Shown: positions 20,848 to 33,500 of the stretch, in pieces | How the letters are laid out: each line of letters begins with the position of its first letter | How positions within the stretch are numbered: position 1 is the first letter of the stretch | Position numbers and translations under genes: made by a program | Assembly: GCF_964355755.1 (NCBI RefSeq) | Contig: NC_092679.1 | Location: forward strand, 8,434,001-8,498,000 | Direction of reading: 5' to 3' | Length of the DNA: 64,000 nucleotides | Source of the DNA: Antedon mediterranea | Lineage: Eukaryota > Echinodermata > Crinoidea > Comatulida > Antedonidae | Notes under the pieces: model-generated | Databases searched by the model: none | What the model saw: the letters and a program-made list of their open reading frames with translations, nothing else | What the model was told of the DNA's origin: nothing

Positions 20848-22324
20848 ATGGATGACTTAGACCCAAGCCTAACATTTAGTAGCCACAGTGAAATTCAGCC
20901 ATCTTTTTATGGATTCTCTGATGAAGATATCCAATTACAGAAGGAAAGACTGTATGCCAGAGTTAAGCGGGTCTGCAGATTACTTGAAGCCTCAAAATCT
21001 TCAGAAGCCTCAAAATCTTCTTTTATCACATCCACACCTTTACCGTGGAATTACCCAGTTAAAGATTCAAAAACTTATGTGGACTCCACAACACAAACCA
21101 AGATTATAACGGTCAATGCCAGTGTTCAGACTCCTCGGGAGTGGGACCAGTCACCTACACTAAAAGATAAAGTGAAGAACCAAGACAACAAAATAAGTGA
21201 CCTGAGGAATTTAGTTACTGAACTAAAGAGTGTTCAGAACAACTTTGTACAACTCACATCGGCCTTCAATGAAATCTGTGAAAGGAATGCTTGTCTTGAA
21301 ACTAAAATCAAGAGGCTTCAGCAAGAGCAGTTGGATAAGGAGGAATTTGTCCAACCTCAACATACAATCAGAAGAAGTGTTGTTACAATGCCTCCTCATG
21401 TTGTCAAGCTCACAAACCCATTTAACATTTTAGATTATGATGAAACTGAAACCGAATGTGCTATTTCATCTGATATACAGAATGTAGAAATAAATCGTTG
21501 CACCGAAACTCATCGTCAAAGTCAACAAATCATCGGAAAACAATGCTAAATCAAGAAATAAATTTGATACTGCTCAATCGCAAAAATCAAGCACAAACAC
21601 AAAGATAACAGCTAATCATGAAATTAATCAAACTTCTGAAAACTTGACACCACCACTCAAGCAAAACCTTCTAATCGGCGATTCCATGTTGAAGCATGTG
21701 AAACACAGAGGTCTACTAAATACAAATGTAAAAACCCTGCCTGGAGCTACAATTGAACATGTTGCTTGTACCATTGAGAGTATGGACCTTAGGTCAGTCT
21801 CAAACGTTATTGTTCATGCTGGAACAAATGACTGTGGTAGTATGAATTTTAACATAGATAAACTTGAGCAGGACTACAGAAAGCTGGTCCATGATCTACA
21901 GAACAGAATATCTGGAAAAATCTATGTATCAGGAATTTGCCAACGTCTAGATGACCCACAACTCAATATCAAAGTACTCCAGGTGAACGAACGACTACAA
22001 TCAATTTTCCAAGGTAACTTTATAAATAATTTTAAAGCTTTTCTGTCAACGTGTGGTCTAGATGCCTCTAAATACACAAGACATGGATTACACCTAAACA
22101 AGTATGGAACATCTGCTTTACTTAGGAGCATTAACTCAACCATACAGATTTTGCCAAAGAAGAGATCCTGGAGATTGGGGACACCATCTACTTCCTGTCA
22201 TTTTTGTGGTGAAACAGGACATGTACAACGGGTTTGTCGACATGGTACACCTGTATTATGTTGGATTTGTCAACAGGAAGGCCATAAAGCAAAGTATTGT
22301 CCCAATCAGCATGATACTAGGTGA
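20848..22324 (+). pseudogene. LINE ORF1: coiled coil, SGNH esterase, two CCHC knuckles
   Basis: The frame starting ATG at 20848 (MDDLDPSLTF) runs to 21549 with a coiled-coil stretch at residues ~105-170 (heptads LKDKVKNQDNKISDLRNL...). A +1 frame change around 21490-21545 leads into a second open frame ending at 22324. There, LIGDS (GDS at 21677-21685) is SGNH block I, HAGTND (21815-21832) is block III, and RHGLHLNKYG carries the catalytic His of block V. Two zinc knuckles follow at 22196-22301, both C-x2-C-x4-H-x4-C. SGNH esterase domains occur in ORF1 of CR1-like LINEs and are thought to assist membrane or RNP handling. The knuckles bind LINE RNA. A single frameshift is the only clear lesion. 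Confidence 0.85.
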
Positions 22325-22375
22325 GCAGAAGGCAAGGAAGTCAATGCCGAAATTAATGAAACTTTTAGTCCTAAA

Positions 22376-25300
22376 TTGTTATCTTCCACTAAAAACTATC
22401 TAGACAATGAAAACTCTCAAGACATTTCAACTACCGAAAGTATTAAACTCAATGAAGATCAAGCCGGGACAATACTGAATGATTACGATATCTTACCAGA
22501 AAATAATGATTTATGTATTATTACTAATAATAATGTTAATAACCTATGTAAAAGTGTACATTCTTTAAATATTAGGCTAACTTGTAATAATTGTTTTTTA
22601 AACTTTAATTTATCTTATATACAGTAGACAATAATCTATTTACTTATCCAGATAGTTGGTGGTGTAATGATTGCTTTAGAAAAATTGCCTTATCAGAACT
22701 TCCTTTTAATAATAATCCCTTAAGTTACTCAAGTTCTGATTATTCTGATATTATTTATAAAAAAGGTTTTGAAATTGCTCATTTAAATATCCAGTCACTT
22801 AGAAATAAGTTGGACAGTGTTAAAACACTCCTTAATGAACATAATTATGATATATTTTGTATAACTGAAACTTGGCTAAATAGCAGTATTGAAAATAATG
22901 AGATATGGATAAATGGATATGAAATATGTAGACTGGATAGACAACTTTCACAATCAGGTGGTGGAGTTTTATGCTATATAAAAAATGGTATCCGCTTTAA
23001 AGAGATCTACAATTTTAGGGTAGAAACTATTGAAGCTCTCTGGGTTGAATTTAACTTGCCATATTCTAAACCATTACTTTTAGGAAATATCTATAGACCA
23101 CCAAGTGCAAAGGCTGAATATTTAAATGAACTTGACACTATGTTTCAACAATGCACCTCTACATATAACGATGATTTTAATTTAGATATAAGTAACAAGA
23201 AAAATGCAGGTAAAATTAATAAATTGGCCAAAAATAGTAATCTAAACCAACTAATACACGATTTTACTAGGATAACTAATACAAGTAAAACTATAATTGA
23301 TTTAATATTTGTTACAAATTTGGATATTTCAACAGCAGGGGTGTCAAGTCTTGGTATAAGTGATCACTCTTTAACCTATTTAATAAGAAAAACCAAAAAA
23401 GTTAATATTCCTCCTAAATTTATTAAATCTCGTTCTTTTAAAAAATTTGATGAACATAAATTTATTGATGATCTTAAAAGTATTGACTGGGATCAGATTA
23501 AACTCTCAACAGATGTTAATTCAGCTTGGTTACTATGGAAAAGCTTATTCAGTAGCCTATGTAATCACTATGCCCCTCTTAAAACAAAGAGGGTCAAAGG
23601 CTCACTTCCTGAATGGATAACAAAAGATTACATAACATTAACTAAAGACAGGGATTATTATTATAAAAAGGCTCATAAAAATAATGATTCTAAAGATTGG
23701 GACACAGCTAAAGAAATAAGAAACAAAGTGAACAATCTCAACAGGAACCTAAAAAAGAAATATTGTACTAACACCATCAAAGAAAATACTAAAAACCCCA
23801 AAAAACTATGGAACACCATAAATAAACTAATTCCAAAACCAAAATCAACTGTAAATAGAGTTTATAAAAATGAAAATTATACAACTACGGATAAGGACAC
23901 AGCAAATGAATTAAATATTCATTTTACGTCAATAGGAAATTCTTTAGCAAGTAAATTTTTAAATACTAATATAAATAAGACAACAGATTACACTCTTGTA
24001 GATAAATTTAAATTTGATTATCTTACATCTGACTATATTTTTGATGAAATATGCAAATTTTCCAGTAATAAAGCCACCGGAATTGATAATATAAATTGTA
24101 AACTTTTAAAATTAGCAGCGCCAATAATATGTGATTCACTTTGCTACATTTGTAATCTATCATTGTTTACATCAATTTTTCCATATGAATGGAAACAAGC
24201 AAAAGTGACACCCATTATAAAGAAGGAGATAAATCAGATCCAAGTAATTATCGACCAATTTCTGTTTTACCTTTGGTCTAAAAAATAATAGAACGTGCTG
24301 TTCATGACCAATTATATCATTATTTAAGATCTCATGACCTTCTAAATCCTTCTCAATCAGGTTTCAGGAAAAATCACTCTACCCAAACCACTCTCTTAGA
24401 TGTTACAGACTATATTTTAAATAATTTTGATAAAGGTATTTCAACAGCTGCTATATTCCTGGACCTAAAAAAGGCCTTTGATACGGTAAATCATCAAATA
24501 TTGCTTAATAAATTAAGGGGTTTTGGTATAAATAGTACCGAGCTTAAATGGTTTAAATCATATCTTAGTCAAAGATCTCAAATTGTTAGTATTAATTCAT
24601 GTAAATCTGAATCACTGAATGTAAATATCGGAGTTCCTCAAGGTTCAATATTAGGACCATTGCTTTTTATTTTATATGTTAACTCACTTCCTAATTCTTT
24701 ATCATGTAAATGTGTCATGTATGCTGCTGATACCACACTTTTATGTAGTTCATCTGACCCACTTAGGCTTCAAAATGAAATAGATGTAAATTTTAATCAA
24801 GTTACTCAATGGCTTAATGATAACCAACTAACATTAAATATTAAAAAGACAAAGCTTATGGTTTTTAGTACTACTCACATGTATAGTAAGTTTAAAAATA
24901 TCTCTGTTTCTTTTAATAACCATATTATTGAGAGAGTAAATTCTTTTAAATATTTAGGTGTAACTTTTGACACTCAACTAACATGGGCTGATCATATTGA
25001 TAGCCTTTCATCAAAAGTTGCCAAACGCATTGGTGTTATACGTCATATAAAATATTTTATTCCATCAAACACTCTGAAAATGTTAGCCAATGCACTAGTT
25101 ATTCCTTTATTTGATTATTGTAGTTGTGTCTGGTCAAATTGTAAAGTAAACTTTTCAGATTCTCTTCAAATTTTATTAAATAGATTAGGTAGAATATTAT
25201 TATCTGTAGATATCAAAACTCATGTTAGTGATATCCTAAACTCACTTGGTTGGAGTACACTAAAGGACAAATGGAATGAACATATTCTAATATTACTTTT

Positions 25301-25550
25301 CAAGTGCCTAAATGGACATGCACCACCCTATTTATCAACTCAATTTATATTTACTGAAGATAGTCACAATAAAGGTACACGAAGTCAAAGTAACAACACT
25401 TTGATAATACCTAAATGGAATAATACTCAAGGTAAAAGAACTTTTAATTACAGATCTACAAAATTATGGAACTTTCTACCTAACAAAATAAAAAATGATC
25501 TTTATGATATGACAGTATCAACTTTCAAATCACAAATTTCAAAACTTTAA
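22376..25550 (+). pseudogene. LINE ORF2: endonuclease-reverse transcriptase, broken
   Basis: The N-terminal frame (22376-22626) enters a Cys-rich finger (CNNC...WWCNDC) across a frameshift near 22622. The APE-type endonuclease follows: AHLNIQSLRNKLD, FCITETWLN, GNIYRPPS, a damaged GDFN site (reads DDFN near 23170), IDLIFV and SDHS. The RT starts at about 24050 (NKATGIDNINCKLLK). A frameshift near 24225 and a TAA at 24279-24281 split it. It resumes with SGFRKNHST, FLDLKKAFDTVNH, GVPQGSILGPLLF and YAADT. The catalytic YADD is changed: 24726-24728 is GCT (Ala) where Asp is required. The thumb region ends at 25550 with WNFLPNKIK and FKSQISKL. Overall organisation fits CR1/L2. Confidence 0.9.
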
Positions 25551-25847
25551 TTTTAATTCAAAACTAAATCTAATTAATGCTCAATGATTAAAACTTCTTT
25601 TATCTTGTTTCAAAATCTCAATTATTTATGTTTTAACCTTTAAATGTGCTTACTTTAATTGTTTTAATTTGATTTTGATAATTTTAGGTTTAATTTTATA
25701 TTTTCTTTTGTCCATTTATATACTGTATTTTGTTTACATTTATGTAGTTAAGAACTGAACCACTTTGGAAATCAGTACATTGTATTGAAAGTGTATTTCA
25801 GAATAAAGAAAGATTAAATAAATTAAATAAAATGTAACAGTTTTTCT

Positions 25848-26588
25848 TCATAGATCATAATATTCTAGATCATCATCTGACTCGTTGTCACTAATATTAT
25901 AATCTTCATTATCATTCATTGAATCGGTAGGGGGTGTTTTTATATTTTGACGCCGTCGAAGCACTTCCTTTAGATTGCTCATATGGTTCTCAAAGGTTTT
26001 TCCGTAAACAATGTCGTCGTCTAGATACACTTCACAAATTCTATGATATGACACCTCTGATATGCAGCTGGGGCATTCTTCAATCCAAAAGGGACTCGCA
26101 CCCATTCATGTAAACCCCAGGGAGTGACAAAAGCAGTGAGTGGACGACTATCTGGGTGCATATATTCCTGGTGGTATGCCTTGCCTTGGTCCAATGTACT
26201 AAACCACATATTTCCCCCAAGACTGTCGAGCACATCTTGTATTCGGGGGATGGGTTGACAATCTGGTATGGTCTTCCGATTTAGGTCTCTATAGTCGATG
26301 CATAGCCGTAGTCCTCCATCTTTTTTTTAGCACACAAACTACTGGTGAAGCATATGGTGATTCGGATTTTACTATCCAGCCTTGGTCGATCAGTTCTCGA
26401 AGATATTCTTTTACTTCTTGAAAGAGAGGTCTGGGTATAGATTGATAGGTTTTCTGTACTGGTATGTTGTCGGTTAGGTTAATTTTCATTTCAAGACTCG
26501 GTATTGAACCCATTATCTCGGTCATGTTGACTGAAACTGTTAGACTCATCTTGCAACATCTATTCAACCAATGTTCGTTGGTTATCAT
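25848..26588 (-). pseudogene. Gypsy reverse transcriptase, split and truncated
   Basis: Three overlapping frames carry successive RT motifs. 26588-26289 has VKEYLRELIDQGWIVKSESP and YASPVVCVLKK (motif 1). 26233-26021 has STLDQGKAYHQ (position of the first catalytic Asp), LTAFVTPWGLHEWVRVPFG and LKNAPAAYQR. 26105-25848 has the catalytic YLDDD (26013-26027 on +) and GKTFENHMSNLKEVLRR. Two single-base frame changes (about 26320 and 26060) separate them. After LRR the frame enters an Asn/Asp/Glu-rich tail (SMNDNEDYNISDNESDDD), so the connection, RNase H and integrase are absent. Confidence 0.82.
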
Positions 26589-26788
26589 TTAAATGGTTGA
26601 AGTTAATTTTAGATATCCAATCAGTACTTCCTGGGTTCATCTCTACACTAGTAGCAGCTGTCTGCACATTTCTCATGGGATTATCCTCGTTGACTTAATT
26701 ACTTTTAGTGTCCAATCTGCCATGATATACTGCTGTCACTAGTTGTAATTTTCCTAAATGAGTCTTCTTTGGGATAATCAGTGTTCTG

Positions 26789-27520
26789 TCAGTCTTGGAT
26801 ACTAATATGTGAACAGAATCCTTGTTTTAAGTCTACAATGGTTTCAGCTAATTCCAGTCCGTCAGGTAAAGAATGTTCTGGATGTGGTTCAAATAAAACC
26901 ATCATTTTCTTTTGTATCTTTCCTGTATTTGCTCTCACTTTAATGATGTTAGTTTGCTTGGCTGAAATTTTATGTAAAGTGTGTCCAGAATTTATTTCAC
27001 AAAAGTCTGTAGGGTCTGACGTTCCGATTTTGGATATTAATCTTTCTGCTGTAATGTGATGACATTTTGGGAAAGATGTACTTATGGCCTGCTTTAATTC
27101 TGGTCCCTCAGTATGCTGAATAATCTCTCTGATGACATTATACCCAATGATTGGATGTAGCAAATTATCTTCGGTTACCAAGACAGGTACTAAAGTGGAA
27201 AATGTTGATTGCTTTTCTGTTGGTAATAATTCAAACTTAAGTGCTAACCATCCTAGGTACGGAATTTCTGTTCCATTAGCTGCTTACAGTTTAAGATCTG
27301 ACTCCAACAGTTCTTTTAAATCCCGTAGTGGCAAATTAGGAAACTGGGTTAACCACCTTTTCTGTGACACTATAGAAACCTGTGACCCTGTGTCAAATAA
27401 AGCTTCTACCACACCGCCGTTTATTTTGCATTTGATGATACACTTGTTACCGATAAGCTTGACAATTTGTTGATGTTGTCTTGGTGTAAGATGGCTGACC
27501 TGACGACTATTACATTCCAA
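26789..27520 (-). pseudogene. Gypsy aspartic protease and linker
   Basis: The frame 27520-27284 contains ALFDTGSQVSIV: the DTG active site lies at 27382-27393 on the + strand complement. It is preceded by a beta-strand-rich IIKCKINGGVVEA. The frame then breaks near 27284 and continues 27181-26789 with a flap and linker-like region (NLLHPIIGYNVIREI) that leads toward RT. The protease would cleave the Gag-Pol polyprotein. One frameshift and a stop at 26789 are visible. Confidence 0.75.
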
Positions 27521-27561
27521 GAGCTTGTTACTTGTATTTTGTTTGGGTGACCTGTCTGTGC

Positions 27562-28703
27562 CTATGGTCTCTCCCCGTCCCGCTGGATTGACCTTGGTCC
27601 GTTTCCCTGGCTCCTACAGCTCCTGGCAAAATGGTTGGATCCACCGCACTTAAAACAATGTCTACACTCCGCCCCTTTCTTATTCTGTTTGCATACATCA
27701 CAACCCTTTTCTCTAGTCTTTCTTTTAGTTCTCTGCTGCACCAATGAAAGGAATGCAGTCTCAGTGTTCTGCCGTACCACTTGTTGAAGTGCCGACACAT
27801 TAGCCTGTAGTGTCTTCATTCCTTTTATCAACAGTTGTATCTCATCCTGCTGTCCATCTGCTGCAACAGAAGCAGCACTGATGCACGTTTTACTTTTCTG
27901 AGACCGTCTTTCTTCTAGATTCTCCACAATGGCTAGTCTTTCTAGAAGATCTTCATCGGTAATTTTCGGTGTAAGATACGGATTCATTTCACTCCTCTCC
28001 TCAGTCTCTCTGGCAAGCCAGTCTTCAATGTTTGGATGAAGGTATTTTGTACTAAATCCGCATCATATTTTAGGGTTGATTGATCTTCCTGGGATGCAAA
28101 AGTTACCCGTTGACGAAGGCTCATCGCACACATAACAAAATCCTGTGTTACTTCAGATTTTCGAAGCGATGCTGCTGCTAGTTCTTGATACAGGTCCATC
28201 GCATCTCGTTCCTTATAATGAGCCCTTAGAATTCTTCGCAACTGTGGCAATTTTACATCAATTCTCCCTTCCAGGTAACTTCGTAGCGGCAACTCTGGAC
28301 TTATTGCTTTCGTCACAGCAACCAAAATCTCTCTGGAGGTATACCCTTTTTGGACTGCATCTTCAATTTGCTTGGCGAGACTGTTAAAGGTCAGCTTTCC
28401 TGCCTGTCCGGGTGCCCCAATCTGTCCACTTAGCTTCAGATCACCTCTGCCCCATGGGAAAGCACCCAAGCCCATGTTCTCTGTCGCTGGTCTCTCACCC
28501 CCTGCCTCATTTACTGCCACTTCGATCTCCTCTCCTGGTGCCTCGAATCCACCAATTATTAGTTCATGCATGCCCGTCAACAGTGCTAGTCCTTTATCCT
28601 CCATTGCGTCTACCTCATCGCCATCTAAAAATGTATTGATTGCCTTTAAAACAATGCGTTTCGTTTTGTTATCCATTCCTTCTAGCTTAAGATACCGTGC
28701 CAC
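27562..28703 (-). pseudogene. Gypsy gag with CCHC knuckle
   Basis: The main frame (28703 to 27984, 239 codons) has the capsid-like region typical of a Gypsy group common in aquatic animals. Segments are LKLSGQIGAPGQAGKLTF, LAKQIEDAVQKGY, LRSYLEGRIDVKLPQLRRIL and the major-homology-like LYQELAAASLRKSEVTQDF. It stops at TGA overlapping the next ATG by 4 nt, where the frame shifts by one. The second frame (27987-27562) has a Cys-rich stretch (CDVC...CRHC) and a zinc knuckle CFKCGGSNHFARSC (C-x2-C-x4-H-x4-C) that binds the element's RNA. Whether the frame change is programmed or decay cannot be told from one copy. Confidence 0.83.
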
Positions 28704-28835
28704 TTCTTTTACTTGTTCTACAGTCAGAAGGTAAAGTGTACTACGTACCTCTCTCTCTCTCTAGAGTTTCTAATTCCATGTTCTTCGCTTTTCTTTTCTC
28801 ATTCACTTCCTAGAGATGTCCTGGCAGGATCGCCA

Positions 28836-29248
28836 GATTTTACACAGGTTTCCAGGACATCTCAACAATAGTTCAACGATATTTTTCCAAAGTGAATTTA
28901 GTATCCCCGTACACAGTATGAATCAACAAAAACAACGGATTAACAGTAAACACATCTGTTCTCTTTAATTGTAAACAATCTTATATTCTTTTAATCATCT
29001 ACAGGATAATCATCAGTTCCTTGTTAATGGTTAACCACGGTTTAATTCTAAATAACTGTTCTTTTTAATTTAACTTTAAACATCTTACGAAAACAACAAA
29101 ACCAAACAGCAATCCCTTAACAAAAAACAGGCCAGCAACCCAATAACACATGTCTCCCTGAACTCTCCCAATTGACCTCTCTCAATTTTTTGTTATAGAG
29201 GGCCTAATTTTCTAACTCTAGAGGGCCTGGTTTTCTTGCCATGTAACA
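28836..29248 (-). repeat. Putative 5' LTR of the Gypsy element
   Basis: On the minus strand it would start TGTTACATGGCAAG at 29248 and end just before the candidate primer-binding site at 28835. No second LTR copy is present in the window to confirm the limits, so the boundaries are estimates. Confidence 0.35.
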
Positions 29249-30012
29249 CTATTTTACTCGTAACTATACTGCCTAACTGCAGGTCAGGTCTGGCGGACTA
29301 GTTAGATTGTGGGCTACCGTAACCCCCCTCCCCACTGGGGATTTTATGACCCATACATTTTTGGAAACCTCACACATATAGGTTTTCAAATCAGGTTGTC
29401 TGCACATTGCGCAGTGGTGCGTAAACCGATGAGGGCGCTTTTTCCAAAATGGCCGCCAAATTTAATAAAATATTATATATATTGATAAAACAGTAATTTA
29501 TATGCTAAAATTAACTTGTTTTTTAATTGTTCTGTATTGAAATAATGTGTGGTCAGGTCATGGTATATGTTTGTATTCCGAAAAGTCAATATAGAGGGCG
29601 CATTTCAAAATGGCCGTCGAAAATTATAAAACTTAACAAAATTGAAGTAATTACTAGAAATGATTATATAAACAATCAGAAAAATGTCAGAATGTCATTT
29701 TACCATTCAATAATTTAACTGGTACTGACATTATTTGATTAAACTAATAAAATAATATTATTATTATTATTAACATAATACAAAAACTTCTATCAAACAA
29801 ATTAGTTGATGCATGACATTCAACTTTAAACCAATCAGAACACAGATAGCAGTGTAGTAGTCTAGTTGATCAGTTGTATGAAACCAGTCTAGTCTATATA
29901 ACATTGAGCTAAATTATCGAAGAAAATTGTGCTTTTTCAACAACAAAGTTAATTCATAGTAAGTATTACAAGCAATTTGCTCTCCTAGTACAGTACATGG
30001 TGCAAAATGTGG

Positions 30013-30088
30013 ACTAGCCTAGGCCTAGGGCTAGGCTGGGTACTAGCCTAGGCCTAGGCTGGGTACTAGCCTAGGCCTAGGCTGGGTC
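30013..30088. repeat. Three-copy palindromic tandem repeat (ACTAGCCTAGGCCTAGG)
   Basis: One 29-bp and two 23-bp units of ACTAGCCTAGGCCTAGGCTGGGT lie in the 5' leader of the transposon. Each contains the palindrome CCTAGGCCTAGG. It is flanked by GCTCTCCT/AGGAGAGC segments (29980, 30091-30140) that form further inverted pairs. Confidence 0.75.
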
Positions 30089-30560
30089 CAGGAGGAGAGC
30101 AATTAGTTGCTCTCCTCGAAGCAAGTTTAGGAGAGCGGAGGAGAGCTGACTGACAATCTTTATATTATTTTTTACTATAGGCCTATGATACTAATTTACT
30201 ATAGGTTTAATACTGTTTACGTGACAAAAAAATAAATCATTTAATTATATAGGAGGAATGTTTAGCCCTACGGTAATGGGTGGTGCCATGTGATTAAATA
30301 GCGTTGCTTACATCGGTACGCTATGCGCGCAATGAGATACACGCACTGCCGTAGGCTACCGAAAGAAATAGCATGCAGACTGATTGTATCAGGCATTTTC
30401 CTTACTACTTTACTGCTTATGAAACGAAGTAAAGCTAGGCATACAAGTAATGTAGTAGACTATACAATGATATTCAGAATAATATAATATTATTGTATGC
30501 TATGTTTGGAGAAATATTTGTAACTTTTATTTTGTGTGTTTCTCATAGTGAGTTTCCACA

Positions 30561-33500
30561 ATGGCTGACAAGAAAAACACAGATGAAAAACCTGTAAAAC
30601 TGAAAACTACAAAAAAAGAAAAAAGGCATAAAGAAACAACCCAAGGTTTGAAGTGCATAATACACTATCATCGTAATACAGCTGAAAGCAAAACAAGACC
30701 ACTATCTATTGACAGTTTAAAGAAAATTCAGGCTAGTGCGAAAGTTAGACAGTCACAGGACAATGCAAGTGACAGACTAGATGACATCTGCTTACAAATA
30801 CCAGAGTTACACTCCCCACATATCCATGGTGTCCATCGGTGGTGCTACAGCAATTTTACAAACATATCCCGGCTATTAAAAAGAAACATCCATCACAAGA
30901 CGACGATGAAGACTCCCGCTCCAAAAAGCGCAGATCATCACAAGTACCACCAAGTAACATACTATTCCCAGCAGATAAATGCCTCATTTGTGAAAAGGGT
31001 CGAACAAGAAAACAAGGAAAGCAGGAAAATCTTGTGAAATGTGTCACAAAAGATGCAGAATTGTCAATTAAAAGAGCTGCAGAGCGACGGCAAAATGAAG
31101 AAATTCTTCTAAATTGCCAGAGAAGCCCAATACCACCCTTCATGTCGGAAGGACTTTACTCGCATTGTCAAGAATCGCCATAATAAAAAGGAAGATGAAC
31201 ATACCATTGCAGAACAATATGCCCATAGAGAAGCCTTTTCATTCTTAGTGATTCATGTAAAAGAAACCATAATTGAGGGGTACAATGTTGAAAGAATGTC
31301 GATGCTTAAAGAAAGGTACCTTCAGTTCTTGTTTGAAAATCACAATGAATTTTACAACGCAAATTACAAAACATATAAACTAAAGTCTAAACTAATTACT
31401 CATTTTGGTAGCCAACTACAGTTTTGGCAACCAAACCACAGAGGTGAGCTTGTTTATTCATCTGGGGTACCAAAAGGCGCAGCGATTGAATTGGCTTTTG
31501 AAGTTGCTGCCTCCGAATCCAAGCTATTAGAGGAAGCAGCAATTATATTGCGTAGGTGCGTGCAAAATGATCACAAACAATCTGCTGAAATGCCATGGCC
31601 GCCATCGGCACAATTTCTGAAGAGCAATACTGTTAAGCCCCCTTCTAGTCTCTCCACGTTTGTTTGTCAACTTATAAGTTGGAGGCCAGAAGCAGCCTCG
31701 TCTAAAAAGAAGAGACTTGTATCGTCAATTGCCCAAGATATTTGTTATGCTATTACAGGAGGACAATGGGCAATGCCAAAGCATTTGCTTCTAGGAATGA
31801 CACTACGGCACCACACTGGCAGCGCAGAAATCATTACATTAATGAATCGCTTTGGACATTGCGTCTCATATTCTAGACTGCTTGAACTTGAAACCGCTAT
31901 GTGTAAGAGCATCGATGCCAGGGATAGTATTCTCCCATCAACCATTCACCCCGAAACAAACATTGTCACACACCTGTGCTGGGACAATTTTGATTTACAG
32001 GAAGAAACATCTTCTGGCGCTGGAACAACACATACAACCCATGGAATTATTATTCAAGAGGTTTCAAGTGTGTCCAGTGATTGTGCAATCTCATCTGACA
32101 TTCCAAGAACAAAAGATCGGTCAGTTAATTACAAACCACAAGAAATTGAACCTTGCTATACTAAAGGTAAAGCAGAGCCCAAGTTAACAATATCAACGAC
32201 AACGGTATCAAACCATCAAGCCCAGGAAACAGCTAACAAATCTGATATGTTGTGGGTATTCACCAGAGCCCTATTAAGAACTGATGCTCCACAAAACGTA
32301 CCAACATGGACAGGTTGGGTGTCCCTGACGGGAAGCAACCCAGGAAATACCAACCAACAATCTACTGTTGATTACATTCGTCCTGTGTTTGCACCAGTCA
32401 CCGATAATGCCACAGTACAACATATTATAAAGCTTTCACAAGATGCATCAAGGGAAGTAGGTCAACAATACACAATTGTTACATTTGATTTAGCTGTTGC
32501 TAAAAAGGCATTTACACTTGTATGGGAGAAACCTCAAGTTTTCAGCAACGTCATAGTCAGAATGGGTGGATTTCACTTGATATGTGCATACATGTGCGCA
32601 CTCGGTAAGAGTATTAGGGGCAGTGGATTTGAGGAGATTCTCGTTGAGTCTGGAATTTGTGCAAGTGGCTCAATTGAAAGAGTAATGTCAGGAAAACAGT
32701 ACAACCGGGCATTACGAGTGCATAAGCTGGTGTTAGAGGCATTGGAGCGCCTACTTCTAGAAGCATTTGAGTCATCACATGACGATTCCTTTGGCGATGA
32801 TTTAAAAGAGATGCTCAATCGCCTTGCTGAAAATCCAAGTGACGAAAATGTTTCTGAAGCACTGGAGTCCGAAAGTTGCTTAGAACTGCTATCTCTTGTA
32901 ACTCAGTTCAAGGAAAAGATTCGTCAAGGAGAACTTGGTAAAACTGCACAGTTCTGGCTTAACTATATGGATCGAGTTTGGCTTATCCTTCAATTTCAAA
33001 GAGCAACTAAGGAAAACAATTTTGATTTGCATTTAGCTAGCCTACAAAGAATGTGTAGTCTGTTTTTTAGCTACGACCACCAAAACTATGCTAGATATAC
33101 AACGGTGTATTTCCTGTCTCTCCTAAACATATCAGAGACACATCCCGGAGCAGAGGAGCTCTTGCGACACAATGGTTTCAGCGTTAAACGATCACAAATT
33201 CCGATGTCGAGAAATGCTGTTGACATCACAATTGAACAAACTATCAACCGTCACGCAAAGTGCCATGGTGGAATCATAGGATTCAGCAGGAACTATTCGG
33301 CATATCATAGGTGGTGCACGACAAGACACAGTAGGGCTAGTTACCAGCAAGCCACAATGGAAATGGCAGACATGGATAACATGGAATCGACTTCACACAA
33401 GGGCTTGAAGTCCTCACACATCATCAACAGTGAACAAGATACTTGCAAGGTTCTAGCAGCATTTCATAACTTTGTAAATCCTTTTGTTGTTGAAAACAAG

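Larger units (their letters stand above)
20795..25833 (+). mobile_element. Near full-length CR1/L2-type LINE (inactive)
   Basis: A two-ORF non-LTR retrotransposon. ORF1 has a coiled coil, SGNH esterase-like domain and two CCHC knuckles. ORF2 has an apurinic endonuclease and reverse transcriptase. The 3' end is a short run of TTAAATAAA units (25813-25832), as in CR1/L2 elements that end in microsatellite tails rather than poly(A). Multiple frameshifts, a nonsense codon and a catalytic Asp-to-Ala change make it dead. It abuts an antisense Gypsy fragment at its 3' end and the large palindrome at its 5' end. Confidence 0.88.
25836..29248 (-). mobile_element. Ty3/Gypsy LTR retrotransposon, 3'-truncated, antisense
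   Basis: Reading on the minus strand from 29248: a putative 5' LTR, a candidate primer-binding site (28818-28835, beginning TGGCGATCC), gag, a CCHC knuckle, an aspartic protease, and RT up to the YLDD box. The RNase H, integrase and 3' LTR are missing. The RT frame runs straight into an acidic tail ending at 25848, so an internal deletion has probably fused RT to the end of the polyprotein. Several frameshifts and stops show it is defective. Confidence 0.85.

Noticed and set aside
28145-28734. Plus-strand ORFs opposite the Gypsy gag
   Set aside because: Shadow frames of the minus-strand gag; Ser/Pro/Leu-rich composition is the complement of the real frame.
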